Origin: Verrucomicrobiales bacterium | Lineage (GTDB): Bacteria; Verrucomicrobiota; Verrucomicrobiia; Limisphaerales; UBA11320 | NCBI GenBank assembly: GCA_016793885.1 | Contig: JAEUHE010000260.1 | Location: 1-64,000 of the forward strand | Direction: 5' to 3' | DNA length: 64,000 nucleotides | Shown: positions 49,644 to 58,126 of the stretch, one piece after another | Layout: each line of letters opens with the position of its first letter | Position numbering within the stretch: the stretch's first letter is position 1 | Position numbers and translations under genes: made by a program | Notes under the pieces: model-generated | Told to the model about the DNA's origin: nothing | Database searches by the model: none | The model's input: the letters and a program-made list of their open reading frames with translations, nothing else

Positions 49644-51033
49644 CTCTTGGAACAATCGCTCGCCCGGAAACCTGGATCTCGAGCTCGGGAGAATCGACCG
49701 AAGCCCGGTCGAGCCTGCAGTGCAGGCTGCCCAGGCTGCCTCCCGCGATTGGGCGCGAAGGCCGCTGACGGAGCGGGTGCAACTGCTCCGTCAGGTGCAC
49801 GCGGTGCTGGCGAGCGATCAGGAGGAGTTGGCCCGCGGAATCTCCCTCGAGACCGGCAAGCCACTTCGCGAGGCCCGGGGCGAGTTGACCGCGGTTCTCG
49901 CGAAATTCGAGCTGAGTTTTGCCGATGCCGAATTGCATCTGCCGGATCACTCCGTTCAGGACGGTCCGCATCCAGCCTGGGTGCGGCGTCGGGCTCGTGG
50001 TCCGGCAGCGGTGGTCGGGCCGTTCAACTTTCCCCTGCATCTGGGACACGGTGCCTCCCTTGCTCACTTGCTGGCTGGGAACCCGGTTTTGTTCAAACCC
50101 TCGCCGTTGGCGGCAGCGGTGGCGGGACGGTATGGCCGAGCCATGGAGGCTGGACTGCCACCGGGTGTTTTTCAGACGGTGCAAGGAGGGGCGGCGACCA
50201 GCGGTGAGTTATGCCTGCACCGGTTGGTGAGGTCGGTTTGCTTTACGGGTTCGGCCGCCGTGGGTCGTCAACTCGCCGCGGCGCTCGCGACCGACCTAAG
50301 CAAGGACCTGGCGCTGGAGTTGGGAGGGAAGAATGCCGTCATTGTTTGCGAGGACGACCCGCTGGTATCGGCTGCTCAAGCTGTGGCGGAGGGGATGTGC
50401 CTGACCGCCGGTCAGCGCTGCAACGCCACCAGCCGCATTCTGGTGGCACGGAGTCGAGCTGGCGCCTTCCTCGAGTCTCTGGGTGAGGCGTTGCGAGCTT
50501 TCGTTCCGGATAACCCACTGTTGGAGACGACTCGCCTAGGTGCCTTGATCAGTGCCTCGGCTGTGGAACGGTATCAGCGCCTTCAGGATTCGCTTGCGGG
50601 AGAGTGGCTGGTTCGCGGGGAAGTTCGGCCTGAGGTCAACGGGCAACGGGGGTATTACGTCACTCCAAGCGTCGTGCAGATCTCAGCGCGCGGTTCCGAC
50701 ACTCCGCCTCACCCGTTCCTGACCGAGGAAGCCTTCTGCCCCATCGCCTCGTTTGAAGAGTTTGATGATCTTGATGACGCGTTGCGGTTGCACAACCTGG
50801 CTCCGTTTGGGCTGACTTGTTCGATCTTTACCTCACAGGCCTCCACCTTCTGGCGATTGGCGGATGAACTGGCGGTGGGGAATGTGTATGCCAATCTCCC
50901 GACTACCTTTTCACCCTCCACGCTTCCGTTCGGCGGCTGGGGCGATTCGGGAAACCGTCGCCCCGGGGGACGTGGGTTCATTCGGTTCGTCACCGATGAA
51001 CAGGCAGTGCAGTTGGCGAAGGGGAGTTGGTAG
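49627..51033 (+). CDS. Aldehyde dehydrogenase, AstD-like
   Basis: A 468-residue NAD(P)-dependent aldehyde dehydrogenase. Catalytic Cys265 lies in 'TAGQRCNATSR', general base Glu231 in 'LELGGKN', and the N-terminal motif is 'GPFNFPLHLGHG'. The sequence is closest in character to succinylglutamate-semialdehyde dehydrogenase (AstD), which oxidises amine-derived semialdehydes in arginine breakdown. No other ast gene lies here, so the natural aldehyde is open. Translationally overlapped with the deacetylase. Confidence 0.9.
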   Translation: MAHEPDSWNNRSPGNLDLELGRIDRSPVEPAVQAAQAASRDWARRPLTERVQLLRQVHAVLASDQEELARGISLETGKPLREARGELTAVLAKFELSFADAELHLPDHSVQDGPHPAWVRRRARGPAAVVGPFNFPLHLGHGASLAHLLAGNPVLFKPSPLAAAVAGRYGRAMEAGLPPGVFQTVQGGAATSGELCLHRLVRSVCFTGSAAVGRQLAAALATDLSKDLALELGGKNAVIVCEDDPLVSAAQAVAEGMCLTAGQRCNATSRILVARSRAGAFLESLGEALRAFVPDNPLLETTRLGALISASAVERYQRLQDSLAGEWLVRGEVRPEVNGQRGYYVTPSVVQISARGSDTPPHPFLTEEAFCPIASFEEFDDLDDALRLHNLAPFGLTCSIFTSQASTFWRLADELAVGNVYANLPTTFSPSTLPFGGWGDSGNRRPGGRGFIRFVTDEQAVQLAKGSW

Positions 51034-51043
51034 TCCGGCATTT

Positions 51044-51097
51044 GGGGTCACCCATAGTGCATCGCGTCAAGGGACACAATGCACTATGGGTGACCCC
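51044..51097. repeat. Perfect 19-bp inverted repeat
   Basis: GGGGTCACCCATAGTGCAT at 51044-51062 is matched exactly, in inverse orientation, at 51079-51097 around a 16-base spacer. It sits 11 bp after the aldehyde dehydrogenase stop, between convergent operons. No T-tract follows. It may be a bidirectional transcript end or a small palindromic element. Confidence 0.9.
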
Positions 51098-51180
51098 AGT
51101 GGCTTTCTGCCCTTTCCGCGGATGACTGCACCGTGCGAGCTGAGAACAACTTCTCCTTTTACCTGGCTCGGGCAGTTGAT

Positions 51181-51375
51181 GAACCACGGATTCCATAGAT
51201 CCCACGCATCAGCCTAAAAAGGAGAATGAAACCACGGATTTCTCGGATCGCACAGATGGAAAAGAATTCTGCGGTTCAACTCCGACACTTCCCGGGTGAG
51301 GATCGCCACCGCCTATTCTTTCAGGAATCAGGTTCTCAATCCGTGAGATCCGCGAAATCCGTGGTTACTCCATTC
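51181..51375. repeat. ACCACGGAT-type palindromic repeat cluster
   Basis: GGAGAATGAAACCACGGATT... (51221-51249) pairs imperfectly with the inverse copy at 51347-51375 (...AAATCCGTGGTTACTCCATTC). A third partial direct copy begins at 51182 (AACCACGGATTCC). The elements fill the gap between convergent genes. The form is that of a miniature palindromic repeat; no open frame of note. Confidence 0.75.
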
Positions 51376-51387
51376 CCGTTTCTAGGC

Positions 51388-52836
51388 TTAAGATCCTTGT
51401 CCCGGAATCTGTGGTGGACCTTTAAATCGACGACGTTCGAATCCGAACCACACGACCAACAGCAGCGCGATGGTGGCGATTACCCAACCCAGTGCCTGCT
51501 CGTTGGGTGGTTGCATGGCGATGACGAACAGAAAGCAGCAGCCGATGGTGGAGATCGCCGCCAGCGGACGATACCAGGCACCGAGATCGAAAGGTCCCAT
51601 GCGCTTCCAGCGTCGGCCGTAGGCGACGAATCCCGCTGCCACCGGCAGCACATAGCTGAGGTAGAGAAAGATGGTGCAGACCGCCGCGATGGTGGCGTAG
51701 GGGACGAAGACCGTGAAAAACACTCCGGCGCCGGCCGTGGCCCAGACGGCGGTGGAGGGTCCGCAAGTTTTGGGGCTGACCCGACTGAGCCAGCGGGAGC
51801 CCGGCAACCCGCCATCGCGAGCAAACGCGTAGGTCATGCGAGACGAGCTGGTCAACGCGGCCACGCCGCAGAGATATTGGGCGATCACGATCCCGCCGAG
51901 CAGGATATTCGCCAGGGCAGGTGAGAGCGCAGAGCGCATGACCCACGGAACCACATCAGCCCCCTTCCTCACTCCCTCTTCGAGGCTCGGCATGGCGAGC
52001 AACAGCGCGATCAGCATGGCCCAGCCGAACGCTCCCGAGACAATGACCGCCCGAATGATCCCCCGAGGCACATTGACGGCGGCGCCCACGGTCTCCTCCG
52101 AGGTGTGAGCTGAGGCATCGAACCCGGTGATGGTGTAGGCGGGCAGCAAGAACCCGAGAGCGAACAGCCACAGCAGGTTCTCTTGCTTGGGAAACACCGG
52201 GGCTGATTCCGGTAACCCGCTATAGTTGGTGAAGGTCCAGAGCCGGGACCAGTCCCAATGGGGCACCGCTGCCAGCAGCGCGACGGTGAGCACGGTCGCG
52301 ACGCCGAGAATGAGCCATCCGCTCAAATCGGTGAGCCAAGTGGTCAGACGGATTCCGTAATGGTTGAGCAGAGCCTGAGACAACGTCATGAGGACTACCA
52401 CGACCGTCCGAATGGTGTCGGCGTGCGCATCGCTCGGAGATAGGGCGAAGACCGAAGCGGTGAAGTCGTAGGCGCCGCGATTGATGGCCGCGAGCACCGT
52501 GACCAATCCGGCGAGGTTGAACCAGGCGGTGAGCCAGCCCCAGGTGCGTCCCCCGAGAATGCTGCCCCAATGATACAGGCCTCCCGCGGTGGGAAAGGCG
52601 GAGGCGACCTGGGACATGGTCAACGCCACGGCCAGCGAGAAGAGCCCCACCAGCGGCCAGCCAAGTCCGATGCTCGCCCCGCCGACGCTGCACAGCCCGA
52701 TATGGAAGGAGGTGATCCCTCCCGCCAGAATGCAGATGATGGAGAGGGAGATGGCGAAGTTCGAGAACCCGCTCATCCGACGCGAGAGCTCCTGCTCATA
52801 TCCCAATGAGCGCAGGAGCTTCTCGTCTTCGTTCAC
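51388..52836 (-). CDS. APC-superfamily amino-acid/amine permease
   Basis: A 482-residue permease with about 12 transmembrane helices. The family motif in helix 1 is 'GFSNFAISLSIICILAGGI', and 'ITGFDASAHTSEETVGAAVNVPRGI' is the consensus following helix 6. This pattern is that of the amino acid/choline (ACT) branch, which includes GABA and choline permeases. Start fixed by an ATGA overlap with the Fe-ADH stop. With the ADH and glutamine-amidotransferase-like genes it probably forms an uptake and breakdown unit for an amine or amino acid. Confidence 0.9.
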   Translation of the reverse strand: MNEDEKLLRSLGYEQELSRRMSGFSNFAISLSIICILAGGITSFHIGLCSVGGASIGLGWPLVGLFSLAVALTMSQVASAFPTAGGLYHWGSILGGRTWGWLTAWFNLAGLVTVLAAINRGAYDFTASVFALSPSDAHADTIRTVVVVLMTLSQALLNHYGIRLTTWLTDLSGWLILGVATVLTVALLAAVPHWDWSRLWTFTNYSGLPESAPVFPKQENLLWLFALGFLLPAYTITGFDASAHTSEETVGAAVNVPRGIIRAVIVSGAFGWAMLIALLLAMPSLEEGVRKGADVVPWVMRSALSPALANILLGGIVIAQYLCGVAALTSSSRMTYAFARDGGLPGSRWLSRVSPKTCGPSTAVWATAGAGVFFTVFVPYATIAAVCTIFLYLSYVLPVAAGFVAYGRRWKRMGPFDLGAWYRPLAAISTIGCCFLFVIAMQPPNEQALGWVIATIALLLVVWFGFERRRFKGPPQIPGQGS

Positions 52837-53987
52837 AGCACCTCCTGATACAACCGCCGGAAGTCATCGGCGGTTACAGGAACAGCGTTGGTCTTGTGAC
52901 AAGGATCATCGACAGCTTGGCTGACCAAAGCCTCGAGTTGCTCCGGTTTGGCGCCATGGTCGCGGAGCTTTCCACTCATGCCGAGCCCCGATAGAAACTG
53001 GCTGATGAACTCGATGGTGCGTTGGTCGGCCTCGGTGTCCGAGACCTTTTGCAGTTCGAGTCCGCAGCTCAGTCCAACCCGTCGATACAGGCCGGGCTTG
53101 CGCGCGGCGCAGAATTTCATTCCGGCGATCAGGCAGAGAGCGTTCGCCAGCCCGTGGTGCATGCCGAACAAGCTCGAGAGCGGATGAGCCATGGAGTGCA
53201 CGACCCCGAGATCCTTTTGAAATGCGATGGCTCCCATCGCTGCCGCCACGAGCATATGGCCGCGCGCTTCCACGTCCTTGCCGTTTTTGACGGCGCGGGG
53301 CAGGGCCTCAATGATGAGTCGGATCCCCTCGAGTGCGATGCCGTCGCACAGCGGATGGAATTGCGGGCAGGTGAAGCTCTCGATGCAGTGGGTCAGGGCG
53401 TCGGCTCCCGTCGCGGCGGTGAGTTTAGCTGGCAATCCGACAGTGACCTCGGGATCCAGGATCACCAGCTTGGCCAGCAATTCGGGATGGAACAGCACCG
53501 CTTTGCGATGCGTGGAGTCCAAGGTAATGACTGAGCTTCGGCCGACTTCGCTGCCGGTGCCGGCGGTGGTCGGAATGGCCACAAAGGGAGCCAGGCCGCT
53601 CCAATCGCTTTCGTTATAAAACTTGGCCAAATCGTAACCGGGGCGTTTGACCAGCAGTCGGGCGGCTTTGCCGGCATCCAACGCGCTGCCTCCTCCGATG
53701 GCGATAACGCCGTCGCATCGGTTCTTCACGAAGGCCTCAGCTGGTTCGCGGACATCGCTCTCGATCGGGTTCGGATGAACGCCTGAATAAACGAACCAGG
53801 ATTGATCACGGGCCCCGACCCCGAGCACTTGAGCCAAGGCGGCGAAGGCCTCCGTGGGGAGTAGGCCAGGATCGGTGACTACCAAGGGGCGATGAACACC
53901 GAGTTTGGCGAGACGGGCCGGGAGTTCTTTCAGGGCGCCGGCTCCGAATAGGGTGGGAGTAGGAAAAGAGAAGGATGAGAGACTCAT
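52833..53987 (-). CDS. Iron-containing (group III) alcohol dehydrogenase
   Basis: A 384-residue NAD(P)-dependent dehydrogenase. The nucleotide site is 'IGGGSALDAGKAARLL' with 'PTTAGTGSEVGRSSV'. Metal-binding regions are 'ATGADALTHCIES', 'GVVHSMAHPLSSLFGMHHGLANAL' and a late His. Such enzymes interconvert short alcohols and aldehydes, including 4-hydroxybutyrate/succinate semialdehyde. It overlaps both neighbours by ATGA, so the three are translated together. Confidence 0.93.
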   Translation of the reverse strand: MSLSSFSFPTPTLFGAGALKELPARLAKLGVHRPLVVTDPGLLPTEAFAALAQVLGVGARDQSWFVYSGVHPNPIESDVREPAEAFVKNRCDGVIAIGGGSALDAGKAARLLVKRPGYDLAKFYNESDWSGLAPFVAIPTTAGTGSEVGRSSVITLDSTHRKAVLFHPELLAKLVILDPEVTVGLPAKLTAATGADALTHCIESFTCPQFHPLCDGIALEGIRLIIEALPRAVKNGKDVEARGHMLVAAAMGAIAFQKDLGVVHSMAHPLSSLFGMHHGLANALCLIAGMKFCAARKPGLYRRVGLSCGLELQKVSDTEADQRTIEFISQFLSGLGMSGKLRDHGAKPEQLEALVSQAVDDPCHKTNAVPVTADDFRRLYQEVL

Positions 53988-54721
53988 GTCACGATGTGGT
54001 TAATAAAATTCGCAATGACCTTTGCGGCCATCGGTTCAGGTTGTAAGGATTCCAGCCGAGCGTCCAGATCGAAGCCGATTTTGTCGCGCCATTTATCGCG
54101 GCGTGGATTCCAAAGGTAGCGGAGGATCTCCGGGTTGGTTTCGGGATGAAACTGGACTCCGAAGAGCCGATTGTCGTAGCTGAAGGACTGGACCTCGGTG
54201 TGGCTCCCCTTGGCGAGCAGTTCGCATCCAGGGGGTAACTCTAGAACGGCATCGGCATGACTCTGTAGCGCTGAGAGGCGGGAGGGCAGATCCGCAAAGA
54301 GTGCCGAAGCTCGGCCGGAGGCCGTCAGATCGATGCGCACATTGCCTAGTTCCCAGCCTGCGGGATGGCGGGCGACAACCCCGCCCAGTGCGCGACCCAG
54401 GATCTGGTGTCCGTAACACACACCCAGCAGCGGCACCCGTTGCGATCGGCAGCGTTCCACGGTCCGACACAGGGCCCCGTTGACCGGGTCGTCATTCCAG
54501 GCGTCGCGTGGCGATCCGGAGATGATCACCCCGGAGACTCGGTCTAGATCTGCAGAATCACTGTCGGGGGCGGCCGTCAGAGTCGTCATCTGGACGCCTG
54601 GTGACAACTCAACGTGCGGTCGGAACCAAGCGGAAGGGTTTCGGAGAGGATCGGCGGCGGAATACTGTTCCGTCCATAAAACCGCATCGATCAAAAGAAT
54701 GTGTTTCTGCGTGCTCGACAT
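53984..54721 (-). CDS. Class I glutamine amidotransferase-like hydrolase
   Basis: About 245 residues from the ATG at 54721 (an earlier ATG at 54739 is possible). The Cys-His-Glu triad is present: nucleophile in 'LLGVCYGHQILGRALGG' and His/Glu in 'GVQFHPETNP'. It has no synthetase partner domain, which fits gamma-glutamyl hydrolases such as PuuD or stand-alone GATases of the GuaA-like type. First gene of the leftward unit GATase-ADH-permease. A role in removing a gamma-glutamyl group during amine breakdown is inference. Confidence 0.82.
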   Translation of the reverse strand: MSSTQKHILLIDAVLWTEQYSAADPLRNPSAWFRPHVELSPGVQMTTLTAAPDSDSADLDRVSGVIISGSPRDAWNDDPVNGALCRTVERCRSQRVPLLGVCYGHQILGRALGGVVARHPAGWELGNVRIDLTASGRASALFADLPSRLSALQSHADAVLELPPGCELLAKGSHTEVQSFSYDNRLFGVQFHPETNPEILRYLWNPRRDKWRDKIGFDLDARLESLQPEPMAAKVIANFINHIVT

Positions 54722-54860
54722 CGTCCCTGGAGCCCCCAAGCCGTCCGCGGCTAGGTCCAGAGTGCGGCGAGCGTAGCAGGGTTCCTCCGTTTGAAAAGTC
54801 CGGAAATAACCACACCGGAGTGATTGAGGGTGTGATTTGATGTGGGTGAAGATAGGTGGG

Positions 54861-54965
54861 ATCCCCCTCCGGGGTTGCCGAAAAGCGGTAGAGGGCTACC
54901 GCACTCCATATTCGCCACCGGCCTCGCGGAGCGTTTTGGAGTGCGGTAGCCCTCTACCGCTTTTC
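54861..54965. repeat. Hairpin repeat related to the 1-331 array, with perfect 29-bp arms
   Basis: It opens with CCCCCTCCGGGG like the units at 1-331. The left arm 54880-54908 and the right arm 54937-54965 are exact inverse copies (29 bp), each holding the mini-hairpin GCGGTAG-AGGG-CTACCGC. The spacer is 28 bp. It lies between divergent-free ends of the GATase unit and the SPFH unit. Differences from the array units keep the stems paired. Confidence 0.92.
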
Positions 54966-55018
54966 AGGACCCGACGGAGTCGGGAATCTCCACCCGGGCG
55001 AAATCGCCCACCTCCGGG

Positions 55019-55960
55019 CTATCCCCCTTCCGTGGGTACGGGAGGAGGCGCGGGGCGGGAGGGGGCTGCACCGGACGGCTGGGCTGCGACCAGTGCCGCT
55101 AAGGTTCCGTTATTCTCCGGCATCAGCGTCACGCGTCCCGATCCAGCTAGGATGCGCTGGGTCTCCAAGACTTCGAACAGCGCCCTCGAGACATCAGGAT
55201 CGCGGGAGATGGTTTGCAGGGCATGCCCCACGATTTCAGGCCGGATGGCCGCCGCCTTGGCGAATTCGATGGCTGCCTGGCGCTCCGCGGTGCTGGTGAT
55301 GACGCTGACCTGATTGGCGCCGTCCTGCTTGATGGCTGAGGTAACCTGGCGCAACCGGTTGACCACCTTGCTCTCGATTTGACGGATCATGCCCAAGTCG
55401 CGGAAGTGGACTTTGCGAATATAGACCGACCCGAGCTTGTAGCCCCATTCATGTGATTTCGGAGAGACCTCGGCGCGCACCGTGTTGCTCATGGTATGGC
55501 GATTCACGAGCATGGTGCTCAGCGGCATGTTGCTCAGGCAGCGGACGGTCGAGTTGCTTACGTTGGCTCCCAGGGATCCTCGTGGATCGGTATTTTTGAA
55601 GAGGTAAGCCACCGGATCGCTAATGAACATTTCGTACCAGATGCCGATGCCGATGGGGGCTCCTTCCTCGGAGTTCACCGCTTGGCTGCGGCGGTACTCC
55701 TGATCCAGCCGCATGTCGAGAACATGACGAGTACCCATCCAGTTCACCACGAAGGCGCGCCAGCCGAGCTTGGCCACCAGCAGGTGCAGGCCTGGCTCAT
55801 CCAGGGTGGCAACTACTTTTCCGAAGAGCACGTAGACGAAGCAATGTCGCTCCGGAACGATGGCGTAAAGTCCCAGCAAACGGGCAGCTGCCAGCAGGAG
55901 GGGCATCAAAATGAAGCAGCCGATGAAGGTGACAGCTGCGGCGACGAAAAGCGGGATCAT
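55019..55960 (-). CDS. SPFH/band-7 membrane protein, second of a pair
   Basis: 313 residues from the ATG at 55960, which overlaps the upstream stop as ATGA. One or two N-terminal membrane segments ('FVAAAVTFIGCFILMPLLLA') are followed by an SPFH domain ('VVATLDEPGLHLLVAKLGWR', 'YEMFISDPVAYLFKNTD') and a coiled-coil-like helix ('ITSTAERQAAIEFAKAAAI'). The tail is Pro/Ala rich. SPFH proteins form large ring-like assemblies in membranes, often as two-protein pairs such as HflK-HflC. Partner and cargo here are unknown. Confidence 0.85.
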   Translation of the reverse strand: MIPLFVAAAVTFIGCFILMPLLLAAARLLGLYAIVPERHCFVYVLFGKVVATLDEPGLHLLVAKLGWRAFVVNWMGTRHVLDMRLDQEYRRSQAVNSEEGAPIGIGIWYEMFISDPVAYLFKNTDPRGSLGANVSNSTVRCLSNMPLSTMLVNRHTMSNTVRAEVSPKSHEWGYKLGSVYIRKVHFRDLGMIRQIESKVVNRLRQVTSAIKQDGANQVSVITSTAERQAAIEFAKAAAIRPEIVGHALQTISRDPDVSRALFEVLETQRILAGSGRVTLMPENNGTLAALVAAQPSGAAPSRPAPPPVPTEGG

Positions 55961-56967
55961 CGTTTTGCCTCCTGAATGACATGAGCGGCCTTTTCGAAGA
56001 GGCCCAATTTGACGTTTCGGGTATAGGCATCGAGCGCTCCCGGTCCTGAGTCCTTGAGGAAGGTCAGCTGCTTGGCCAGGCACACCAGGGGTTCTACCTC
56101 GGCTTGAGCTTTGAGAGTCTCGATCTCGACGGCGCGTTTGGATTGCACGATTTTTTGATCCGCACTGGCTTGGGCGAGGCTGATGTCGGAAGAGACGTGG
56201 TTATAGGCGGTATTGATCGCCGCCAGTGCGGAATCCACTTCGGGCGGCGGATCGATCCCTGTGATGAGCGAGGCGTCGAGTACCATCCCATAGCGGGCGG
56301 CGGAGGACTGACACTCCTTATCCATGTGCTCGTTGAGGTCGCGCAAATTCTTCCGGATGTCGTTGATCGAGATACCTGTGACGATCGTGGCTTCAGCCTG
56401 CGCCGTCCCCATTCCGCCTGGCGCGGGATGAGGTGGGGCCTCGAAATTGGCGATGCGCTCGCGCAGCACCGACACGAAATAGCCCATGACGTGGGCCAGC
56501 GGCCGTTTCACTCCGAAGAGGTAGGCATAGAGGTTCTTCTCCGACACCCGATACCGGATCTGGCCGGTGAGGCCGGTGTTCAGTTGATCCTTGGTCACCG
56601 CTTCGAGGATGGTGCCCTGCGAGTTGGCCGACGGATCTTCGGGGTCCCAGGCCATGTTGACCGTCTCGGTGGCGACGGAGACCTTGTAGACGCGTTCCCA
56701 GGGCCATTTGAAATAGGGCCCTCCGGGCATAATGACGCGGACCTGGGGGTAGGAGTAGCGGGATTTCTGGTCAGCGGTCAGTGATTCCGCGATAGGGTCA
56801 TCAAGGGTCGTCAGCGAGTCCATGCGCTGGGCCCGGCCGAAGCTCGTCTTCACCGCCCGCTCACCCTGATTGACGGTGTAGAGTCCGGCGACGAGATATT
56901 GAACAAGAAACCACGCTACGAAACCGATACAGCAGCCGACAACGACTTGCATGAATGGTAGGTCCAT
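55957..56967 (-). CDS. SPFH/band-7 membrane protein, first of a pair
   Basis: 336 residues from the ATG at 56967, just before a membrane helix ('FMQVVVGCCIGFVAWFLVQYL'). The SPFH domain includes 'YTVNQGERAVKTSFGRAQRM', 'RVIMPGGPYFKWPWERVYKV', 'LTGQIRYRVSEKNLYAYLFG' and a helical C-terminus ('ADQKIVQSKRAVEIETLKAQ'). It probably assembles with the downstream SPFH protein. It is divergent from a sigma-factor gene about 110 bp away. Confidence 0.87.
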   Translation of the reverse strand: MDLPFMQVVVGCCIGFVAWFLVQYLVAGLYTVNQGERAVKTSFGRAQRMDSLTTLDDPIAESLTADQKSRYSYPQVRVIMPGGPYFKWPWERVYKVSVATETVNMAWDPEDPSANSQGTILEAVTKDQLNTGLTGQIRYRVSEKNLYAYLFGVKRPLAHVMGYFVSVLRERIANFEAPPHPAPGGMGTAQAEATIVTGISINDIRKNLRDLNEHMDKECQSSAARYGMVLDASLITGIDPPPEVDSALAAINTAYNHVSSDISLAQASADQKIVQSKRAVEIETLKAQAEVEPLVCLAKQLTFLKDSGPGALDAYTRNVKLGLFEKAAHVIQEAKR

Positions 56968-57075
56968 GCCTGTAGCTAGACTGGTTTCCATTCGATGCCA
57001 AGGAGAATGCATGCCGGGGCACCCTCAATTCTGGCTCGCTTCGGCCCCCGTCCTCAGGCATCCACCTGGTGGCCG

Positions 57076-57825
57076 ATGTCGCAGGATGAAGCACAGTCGC
57101 ATGCCCCCGATCCGGGGAGAGATTTTCGCACCACGCACTGGAGCGTCGTGATTCGCGCGCGCGAGCATTGGTCTGACCAATCTCGTGAGGCGTTGGAGAG
57201 GCTTTGCCGGACCTATTGGTATCCGATCTATGTCTTTGTGCGGAGGCGAGGGTTCGGATCCCATGAGGCGGAAGACCTCACTCAAGGTTTTTTTACCAAG
57301 CTGCTCGAAAAAAACTACTTGGAATCGGCGGATCGTGACAAAGGACGTTTCCGCACCTTTCTGCTCACCGCCGTCACCCGTTTTCTGGCCAACGAGTGGG
57401 ATCGGGAACGAGCGCTGAAGCGTGGAGGAGGACAGACCGTCTTCTCGTTGGAGGATCTGGCCCCCGAAGGGATGGATGCCTATGATCCACCATCGGATCA
57501 GACTCCGGAGCATCTTTACGAACGGCAGTGGGCTGAAGCCGTACTTCAGCAAGTGCTTGCTCGTCTGCGCGGGGAATTCGACGGGGCGGGGCGAGCTGAA
57601 GTGTTTGATGAGTTGAAAAGCTTTTTGCTCGAAGAGAAGGGGGCGGTCTCCTATGCCGACGTTGCGAAGCGCCTCAACCTGACCCTGCCCGCTTTAAAAT
57701 CGAGCATCTTCCGGCTCCGTCAGCGCTACCGCGATTTGCTGCAGGACGAGATTTCCAACACCGTTGCCACGCCCCAGGAGGTTGAGGACGAGATCCGATA
57801 CCTGGTGGCTGTCCTCAGCCGCTAG
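57076..57825 (+). CDS. ECF-like RNA polymerase sigma factor (PVC type)
   Basis: 249 residues from the ATG at 57076, with the domain starting at 'FRTTHWSVVIRARE'. Region 2 is 'LCRTYWYPIYVFVRRRGFGS' and 'EAEDLTQGFFTKLLEKNYL'; region 4 helix-turn-helix is 'SYADVAKRLNLTLPALKSSI'. The long linker between them and the 'THWS' start are typical of large sigma-70-like regulators found in Planctomycetes and Verrucomicrobia, often linked to protein kinases. No anti-sigma gene is visible next to it. Confidence 0.88.
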   Translation: MSQDEAQSHAPDPGRDFRTTHWSVVIRAREHWSDQSREALERLCRTYWYPIYVFVRRRGFGSHEAEDLTQGFFTKLLEKNYLESADRDKGRFRTFLLTAVTRFLANEWDRERALKRGGGQTVFSLEDLAPEGMDAYDPPSDQTPEHLYERQWAEAVLQQVLARLRGEFDGAGRAEVFDELKSFLLEEKGAVSYADVAKRLNLTLPALKSSIFRLRQRYRDLLQDEISNTVATPQEVEDEIRYLVAVLSR

Positions 57826-58126
57826 CGGCTGAAGACTTAGGGTAGGTGGGGGGCGATGCCGCGCAGCTTGAGTAGGGACGGAAACTGCGTTCCTCGCTAG
57901 ATTCGCTGGGCTTTGTCGATCGGTTCTAGGCGGTCGTCGTCGGCGCGGGAAACGGCGGTTGAGATGAGGAGCAGGCCCAGCGGGCCAGTTCAGAGAGGGC
58001 GACGGGACGATGCATTCATCGGGAGGAGACAGTGCGCGGGTTCGGTTACGGTATCGATGGATAACACTTCGGCAACCTTTTGGCTGGATGGAGGCGCTGT
58101 TTTGGGGCATGCTTTTCTGGTCACCT
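57826..58126. other. Intergenic region before the DUF1501 gene
   Basis: About 300 bp with no convincing gene. The frame that continues upstream of the DUF1501 start shows no signal peptide or domain. It is presumably promoter and leader sequence. No strong hairpin seen. Confidence 0.35.

Noticed and set aside
51044-51375. Insertion sequence remnant
   Set aside because: Inverted repeats are present but no transposase fragment or clear target duplication is visible.
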